Assembly (NCBI RefSeq): GCF_010093535.1
Contig: NW_022985162.1
Location: 2,206,637 to 2,270,636 of the forward strand
Length of the DNA: 64,000 nt
Direction of reading: 5' to 3'
DNA from: Lindgomyces ingoldianus
Lineage: Eukaryota; Ascomycota; Dothideomycetes; Pleosporales; Lindgomycetaceae
Shown here one piece after another: positions 57,601 through 64,000 of this stretch (its first letter is position 1; every line of letters starts with the position of its first letter). The notes under the pieces are model-generated. The model had not been told where the DNA came from. It saw nothing but the letters and a program-made list of their open reading frames with translations, and searched no databases. The translations under genes were made by a program, and so were the position numbers.

Positions 57601-59076
57601 AGAGAGTGAGCCATCAAGCTGAAGAAAGATCCATCCAGTAATGATCGCCATACCAATAGCTTCAACAAGACTGCCAAACATGCCCATAGGATCTCGAATA
57701 GTAACGACCCATGTCCGGGCAGTTAGAACGCGGATTTGCTGTAAAAGCGAAGTTCGTTTGGAGTTGGGAACTTTTACTGGCCGCCTAGCGATGGCATTGA
57801 AGCCTTCTCCATCGGTGTTAATCGAGATCTTTGAACTGTGCTGCCTCCAGGCATCCTTGATACGATTAACACGAATTTGTGCTATCTCTTCAGCTTCTGC
57901 ACTACGGTTGTCGATAGAAACGATGTCGATTAGATGCTCTGCTGGATTGACAAAGGGGGGAAGGTTGTAACCTAAGCCAGCGAAATACGAGATACAGTCA
58001 TCTGCCCTACCAGCATATGCTGGACTTCCTCCCCTGCTCAGGATAATAATGTTGTCGAATAGATTCCATATCTCAGAACGAGGTTGGTGTACTGCATATT
58101 GTTAATATACCTAGCATGCTCGCGAGGTTGAGAAACTGACTAGTCATAATGATATTCCTTCCTTTTCTTGCTAGGCTCTGCAGCGTCTTCACGATTTGAA
58201 ATGCGCTCGTCGAGTCTAGTCCGGTTGTAGGTTCATCAAGCCATAGTAGGCTTGGATTTGACAGCAGCTGTGAATATGCGTTGGCCATCTTAAATTAAAG
58301 CACTTCATGCCATTACAACTTGCCTGAACACCAATGCTCGTCCGCCTCTTCTCACCGCCACTACAGCCACGATGTTCGTGGTTTCCAATCCTAGTGTCTG
58401 CCGCTTCTTTCAGACCAAGCTCCATGATAACTTCCTCGACTAATTGCTTGCGCTCATCTTGACTGATTGATGGCGGTAGTCTTAATTGAGCAGCATACGT
58501 CAACGTTTCACGAACTGTCAGCGTAGGCAGGAGAATGTCTTGCTGGATAACGTATGCGCTCCTGATCCCTGAACCATTCCCCGCGTCGCCATTAAACAAG
58601 GTGCGTCCTGAAACAGAAAGTCGATTACCATGCATGCGACCGCTCATTTGGTTAAGCAGGGACGTTTTCCCGCTTCCGCTTCCGCCAATGATCGCCGTGA
58701 GCGTCCCGTTTGGGATGTCTGCCGAGATGTCGTCAAGAATAGTCTTGACATGGCCGGTTGTTGTATCTACATTGCTTCCAGGGGGTTTGGCTTTTGACTT
58801 CGAGAAGAGGCCTGCTACGAGGCCTGGTGACTCGTCAACCGACACACAGAGGTGGTCAAGCCGGAGTGAGACAGGGTCGACCTCACGAAGAGAAATTGCA
58901 GTCTCACGGTCTGAGGTATTGTTGGTGTTGGGGCGAATAGAATCTGTTGTCATGAGCGGGGGCTCGAGTTCGACATGGTGGTCGTTGGGCCTCGGCAGTG
59001 GCGAGGGGCTTTCTCTCCTTATTTTCTCCTTGTTGTCCGTCACCATTTCCAAACTGTGGCCTGACACTTCCATCAT
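54648..59076 (-). CDS. Full-size ABCG-type ABC transporter (NBD-TMD-NBD-TMD)
   Basis: Eight exons (59076-58324, 58267-58141, 58091-57252, 57199-57087, 57027-56206, 56152-55486, 55426-55097, 55033-54648) give 1,345 residues; all junctions keep frame. NBD1 has Walker A GGSGSGKTS (131-139), signature CSGGEKRR (238-245), Walker B LLWLDEP and a TIHQPRS switch region. NBD2 has GPSGSGKTS (about 761-769), ISGGEKRR (about 874-881), LLLDEP and TIHQPRS. Membrane domains follow each NBD. Order and motifs place it in the ABCG class, but with canonical motifs in both halves, unlike PDR-type pumps whose first Walker A is degenerate. It is probably a plasma-membrane exporter of lipids or xenobiotics; the substrate is unknown. 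ATG 59073 is an alternative start. The first intron has GC-AG ends. Confidence 0.92.
58268..58323 (-). other. GC-AG intron (56 nt) in the ABC transporter gene
   Basis: The donor reads CAG|GCAAGT and the acceptor ATTCACAG. Splicing joins TSIGVQ directly to LLSNPSLLWLDEP, the expected spacing between the ABC signature and Walker B. An ATG-headed ORF beginning inside this intron (58288) is not a separate gene. Confidence 0.85.
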
Positions 59077-62000
59077 GGCCGCTGCCAACTGCGGGAAGAC
59101 TCAGAGGGGTGAGAAAGGGAAGAGAAGACATGATGGAGGCGAAAACTCTGCCCTGGAGAGGACAAGAGTTTCCTGTCGCTACGCTGCGATGTTTTGCAAC
59201 CAGCTTCTGTGACCCCAGGCAGGATGGCCGTTGTCTCGCTTGCCAACCGAGAGCGGCACCGTGTGCGTTCCTTTAGTTTTACCACCAACAATATTCATGC
59301 TTGGAACAAAAGCAAGAAATCTCGAAGCTTAGGATGAAGTCGACGTCCCCAAGGTTTGGCTGAAGACCTCTTTCCTCGTCTGCAGGCAAGCCACAGTGGC
59401 TGGAAAAAGGAGTCTGTATCCACTCGAGAGAAGAAGTCTGTTCCCTCTCAACGCCTCAAAGCATGGGCACAGCTGCGGGATCCCGTACTGGACCCACAAG
59501 CTGGACTTTGGGACCCGATCCGGCCGTCCTGAGCTACAACCATCGGACTTCCTTCCGCTGCTCCAATCGCGACCACCGTGTAACATATAAAATACCAGCG
59601 CAACCGACGGGCTTGATATCTTCTTACTGTCAACAGTTTTTGATACACGTATCCGGCAGATCCTGGGCTGCTCGGCACTTCAACAACGAGGAGGATCCGA
59701 CGGGTGGCATGAGCTCTGAATGATGCGCCGCTCGGCGCCGCCTGAATCGCTGAGAAGCGACGATGCAAGGGTGAGCTGTTTGGGTTTTGGGATTTGGGGG
59801 TCCTCATGTGGCCAACCCAAAGAACAGCCAGTTGCCGGAAGCCAGATCCACTGGTTTACCTTTTCAGGTATGTCGCTACGTTGGAATCAAAGAAACCCAA
59901 GATACGAGCCATTGTGCAGCATCTCTGTTATACTGGTAATCTGTTTGCCCTTCCCTGATCGCGATAATTTTTCGATCCAATCCTTCGACGTTGGACGACA
60001 GCGGCATAAAAGTTCCATTCGACCTATCGACGGCTTCCGATGGCCTCCTCGAGTCATATTCGCTTAAGACGCCTCTATGCGCCATTGTCTCAGAGGCGTA
60101 CTCATTCCAGAAAGTATGGGTGTTTCGAGCGTCCACGCATGCACGTGTCCTCAAACTTCGTCCTGCATGTGTTGGTCGGACATTCACGAATGATCTTCGG
60201 CCTGGAATTACCCAGCCGAGCTGAGACTCGCACCACCATCAGGCGTTTGCTCGCTATTGGCTCTCTGCCCTTTCGCACCAAGTTCCGCATCAGATAATCA
60301 ACTTGTAATCACGACGGCCGAGAGGGGACCAGGGCATCTCTCACGTGGACCCCCTCCTGAGTGCCTCGTGGTCGGACAAATCGTGGAGTGCCAAAATAGG
60401 TAAACCATTATATCCGAACATCCTCCTGTTCTCGGCGACAAGTCGCCCGACGTTCTTGACGACCAGGCACCTCGACACCACGTTTTCTGACGGTTATTTC
60501 GGATTGCAATGTAAAATGCTGACTGGTTCGTGTCAGCTTGATCAAGTGATGGATTATGGTTGCAGGTCCGTGTTATGGTGTTCACGCGGCCTGAATTCAA
60601 AGTTCTAAATCTCACTCTCCGAACTGGTGTTGATCCCTCCATTCTAAATCCTAACACCATTTGAACCGTTTTGCCTCGTGGGTTTTGGCACTTGGCTTGC
60701 TGACATCGGTGAGCAAGGAACCACAATCCTTACAGTTGGTGCCCACCCACTGCGTTATCCGGTACCGTTGAGCATCTGAGATGCAGGCACAAGAACTCCG
60801 ATTCCCGCTATCATTGATCGACAACAACTTAAAGCACTAGTCATTACTGTGTATCTCAAAATGGTACTCCTTAGCTGAATCTGGACGCTGCTGGCATAAA
60901 CCTCTACGGGAATAACGACAAGCGGTGTGGCACGCGAAGCGTCTTGTATAGCCCTGTATCTTATCCGGCACTCCCGAGGGCGAAGTGTCAGGCTCATCAC
61001 ATGAAGGGTCGGATGGCCTCAAAGAGGCTGCGTGCGCAATCGGAAACGTGAGAAATCTGAGGACTTTGCAAAAAAATCTTTCGCACGGTGGCCTGAGAAA
61101 GCCACCAGAGTGGAAATGAAGCAAGGGAGGACCAACGGAAAGAGGTTAATAATATATGTGATATTCGATGGATGACGTCCAGAATGAGCCTGTTGCAAGT
61201 GTCTTCAAGCGCACTGTTTAACATCTAGTCCCAACGGGGAGAATCTGCCCTACGGGTCACCCCCACGCCGGCCGCATTGGACATGGCGATGTTTCTAGCA
61301 AGCGCTCTCAGGCACCTTCTACCCAATTTGAAATCGTGAAAAAGGGGAAGCCGACGGAGAACGTTCCAAAGCTGCTCTGGATAAATAGCATGCAGTGTCT
61401 ACTGCGCGCCACAAGAACCAAGGCATGGCAATGGCATGGCGACCCGTTCATGGCCGACCATCTGTCCATCTATTCACCCCACGCAGCCTACCGCATTGAG
61501 CCATCTGGCGCCGAACTACTGGAATGATTTTCAGTGACGGTTCATTTATTTTGGATCGCGGTCAGGCTTCCCGGTTCCTGAGGCATGCTCTTAGACTCCG
61601 CGTTTTCTCCACAATTCGAACGAATGTTCCCGCGCCGGCTAAATGCCAACCTCTTGCAGGCCTCGCCTTGACTCTTTGACAAGCTTCAATGGACCGCTCA
61701 CGTTCATCCATGAGTCGACTAAACGCCGACATGGTGGTACAAGTGTCAAGAAACACTTTTTCGAGTAAAGAGTGAGACGAGGGCGAGGAATGTACTGGGG
61801 TTTGGGCGTTAGCATAATTGGAGTAGGATATTATGCCGGTAAAACCAGGAGCGGTAACGAACCGGACGTGAAGGGATGCCCCTGGTGACGAATCACACTC
61901 TCATTGCGATGTGATGATGATGGATAGGAGAGTGGAAGAACATGTGTGCATGATTGTCCCTAAGTGGGTACCTACATACGTGTCCAAATAGTGCGAGAAA

Positions 62001-62381
62001 TATAGTCTCCCAGATCGTCAAGAGGCTCCCTTTACAGCTATGTGCAACCACGCCAGGCCATGCATCATCCTCCGACGCCTTCAAAAACTTTGCCTCTACC
62101 AGAGAAAAAACGCTAGACAGAATTATGGGAGATATTGTAAAGCTGACAAAAGAAGGCAAATGCGAACTGGAAAAAAATTTTGCCTCCAATACCGCCCATG
62201 CTCAAGAAGCATGCCTGCCCGATGCAACCCGGAAACCTGATTTGAATACGCCGATTTGACATAGAAGATGGAGTTCAAGCAACCCTTGGAATATAGATCC
62301 ATGTCAACTCCGAAAATTCGTGATCGAAAGCCGTCTATCCATTTACTAAACGGTGTGCGCAACGTAAACGCATGCTTTCTT
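59077..62381. other. 3.3-kb gene-free stretch
   Basis: The largest non-coding region of the window. All ORFs are short (at most about 140 codons), overlap on both strands and lack motifs or plausible splicing. The left end must hold the ABC transporter promoter and the right end the 3' flank of the Zn2Cys6 gene. I see no terminal repeats, transposase motif, tRNA or obvious microsatellite. Confidence 0.5.
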
Positions 62382-64000
62382 TCAAGTCGCGAGGAAATCC
62401 CATCCTTTGGTGTTGATGATTTTCTCCCAGTCCCATGATTCGGCGTCGTCGGCGTCCATTAACTCCCAGATTTTGTCAACGACTTCTTTCGCAAATCCAA
62501 TGTTTCCAAGTCCAGTACATGCTGTTAAACCCATAAAGGCTCTGTTGATCTCAACGCGCTGCTCTTCTTCAAACGCAGCGCATCCAATTAGAAACAACGG
62601 TAGTAGTACATTGCTCTGTACCCAACCCTCAGCGGGTAGCTCGTTGATATACTTGATTCCGTCGTCAACGGCGTCTTTGATATATGGATGTGGGCGGGAC
62701 TCCTTTGTAGTTCGATACAAATAAACCCATGTGGCTTGTCTGTATAACATGGAAATGGTGTATCGAGGAGTACCTGGCGTCTGCGGACATACCCAGCTGC
62801 GTAAACCAGAGTCGATCGCGTGCGTGGCAAGCAATGCTTCGTAGTCCATAGTCGGATCCAGATGATTGTCTATACGAGCCCGAATCTTGCGTCGCAAATT
62901 ACTAATCTTCGAGATAAATCCGAACAAGCCGTCAGATACCCCAATCAGCGCCGCTGTTTCCGGGTTGATCTGGAAAGGAAGTTGGAAGTCCTCCATCATC
63001 GGAACCTCATGGCCATCCAGAGATGTGATCTGACTCGCAATCCAGTGATAGTAGAAGAACTCGTCGAAAAGACTCTGAAATTCCGGATTCTTCGACTTTT
63101 GCGTCATCGATATTCTCTTCGCGGCTAGCATATGCATCCTGTATTCACCAGACGTGTTCCCATCGCAAATCGAATGCAGCAAATGTAGCAATATCTGAGC
63201 AACGTTAGAATCCTCATAAATCATAGAACCTCCTTGGCCGGCTTTGTGTCGTTCTAGATCCTGGTTGAGCAAATGTAGTGCCTTCCCCCTGTGGTGCGTT
63301 TGTCTGTCCTCGTATTCTTGCGACGGATTTAGCGAACATAGATGTGATGCGGACAGACACAGCACAGAGTGCATTAGCCCTTCATGTCGAAGTGCCATTG
63401 GCAGAAGGATCCTGGTGAAAGGATTGGTTGACTGATCGCCGTGCAAGCTGAGAACGCAACTCGCTCTGCTAACGAAATGTTGTAAGAGAAGACGATCTAG
63501 GTCGTTCTCTACGCCTTCCATGAGAGGAGGGAGCTCAAATTTGATATCGACGGAGGTTCTCCGGGCTTGAATATGAATTAGCTAAGCCCTTTTTGTAAGC
63601 ATAGATTCACACCTTCTGCTGCCCGCTCTTTTCCACTCTTCCATATTTCTACGGGCTTGTAGCCTTCGCAGTGAATATTATTCTTCTGGCAAGACAAGCC
63701 TATATCATGTTAATTCGCCGGCTAGGGGATAGGGTGGTAGGATGATTACAGAATGGTTTTGTCTCATCACACTTCTTCTTCCGTCTGCGACAAGTTGCGC
63801 ATCCAGTCTTTGACCGCGCCTTTGTATTCTTCGACGACGTGGTCGGGGAACGAGGAGGATATATGCGAGGGCGCCCGCGTCGTTTTCGCACTTGTTGGGG
63901 TTCCGTAGGTGAAATAGGTGGTTCCTCTGCGCCTGGCTCTTCCTTTACATCTGCCAAATCTACTTCACATTCCTCGATTTTGGGTACAATATCGTCTGAG
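62382..64000 (-). CDS. Zn2Cys6 fungal transcription factor with AT-hook-like motif (5' partial)
   Basis: Exons visible: beyond 64000 to 63750, then 63699-63613 and 63565-62382, with introns of 50 nt (GTAATC...ATAG) and 47 nt (GTGTGA...CAAG, GCTAAT branch). The frame stays open to the right edge, so the start lies outside. The zinc cluster is split by the first intron and reads C-x2-C-x6-C-x6-C-x2-C-x6-C (CATCRRRKKKCDETKPFC, then LSCQKNNIHC). It is preceded by KRRGRPRIYPPR, an AT-hook-like minor-groove motif. The C-terminal 390 residues have the helical fungal-specific regulator domain (Fungal_trans_2 type), with LLQHFVSRASCVL and HEGLMHSVLCLSASHL. It should be a nuclear DNA-binding regulator. 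Targets are unknown; the ABC transporter is the nearest gene, 3.3 kb away. Confidence 0.93.

Noticed and set aside
58073..58288. Separate start codon (MANAYSQ...) for a half-size ABC protein
   Set aside because: The ATG lies within a GC-AG intron. Splicing gives the expected signature to Walker B spacing in a single full-size transporter.
60298..60726. 142-codon minus-strand ORF in the 3.3-kb gene-free stretch
   Set aside because: No recognisable motif, overlaps other ORFs of equal quality on both strands, and composition is not protein-like.

Overview
The window looks like a chromosome segment of a filamentous ascomycete (Pezizomycotina). Evidence: genes broken by short introns (mostly 45-63 nt, with GTRNGT donors and CTRAY-like branch points), fungal-only families (a DUF7580-type pseudokinase-like protein, an acuF-like C2H2 protein, a Zn2Cys6 regulator, an AA9 polysaccharide monooxygenase), and a giant Leashin/'involucrin repeat' gene, a family tied to Woronin bodies and therefore to Pezizomycotina. 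I cannot place it to order or genus.

Layout, left to right. 1-298 is the 3' end of an NAD-specific glutamate dehydrogenase. 1353-1786 encodes a 110-residue lysine/alanine/proline-rich basic protein. 2707-4572 (-) and 4770-7100 (+) are a head-to-head pair: a DUF7580-like degenerate kinase-fold protein and an acuF-like C2H2 zinc-finger protein, sharing about 200 bp of promoter. RFT1 (-) and a GNAT acetyltransferase (+) form a second divergent pair. Then come a patatin-like phospholipase (+) and a short-chain dehydrogenase with an N-terminal membrane segment (-).

The centre, 16561-45628 (-), is one gene of about 29 kb. Its first exon is 27.36 kb once an assembly gap is corrected, and the predicted product is about 9,655 residues. 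Ends and architecture fit the giant Woronin-body tether Leashin (LAH), usually auto-annotated as 'involucrin repeat protein'. It holds about fifty lysine-rich SKKxKK modules, three unrelated tandem-repeat arrays (46, about 48 and 66 residues), a long E/R/K helix, about 13 Ala/Gly-rich hydrophobic segments and a C-terminal coiled coil with a conserved tail. The 340-N gap lies inside the 66-residue array. Resizing it to 348 makes it a whole number of 198-bp units and also joins the two reading frames.

Right of it, on the same strand, lie a CstF-64/Rna15 mRNA 3'-end factor and a seven-exon copper amine oxidase. On the + strand follow a secreted AA9 LPMO and a proline-rich protein with a GWAVTE-containing domain. 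A full-size ABCG transporter (-, eight exons, 1,345 aa) follows, then a 3.3-kb gene-free stretch, then a Zn2Cys6 transcription factor (-) running off the right edge. Two introns, one in the amine oxidase and one in the ABC transporter, use GC-AG ends. No rRNA, tRNA, CRISPR array or intact transposon was found. The genes are a mix of housekeeping and accessory functions, and I see no secondary-metabolite cluster.
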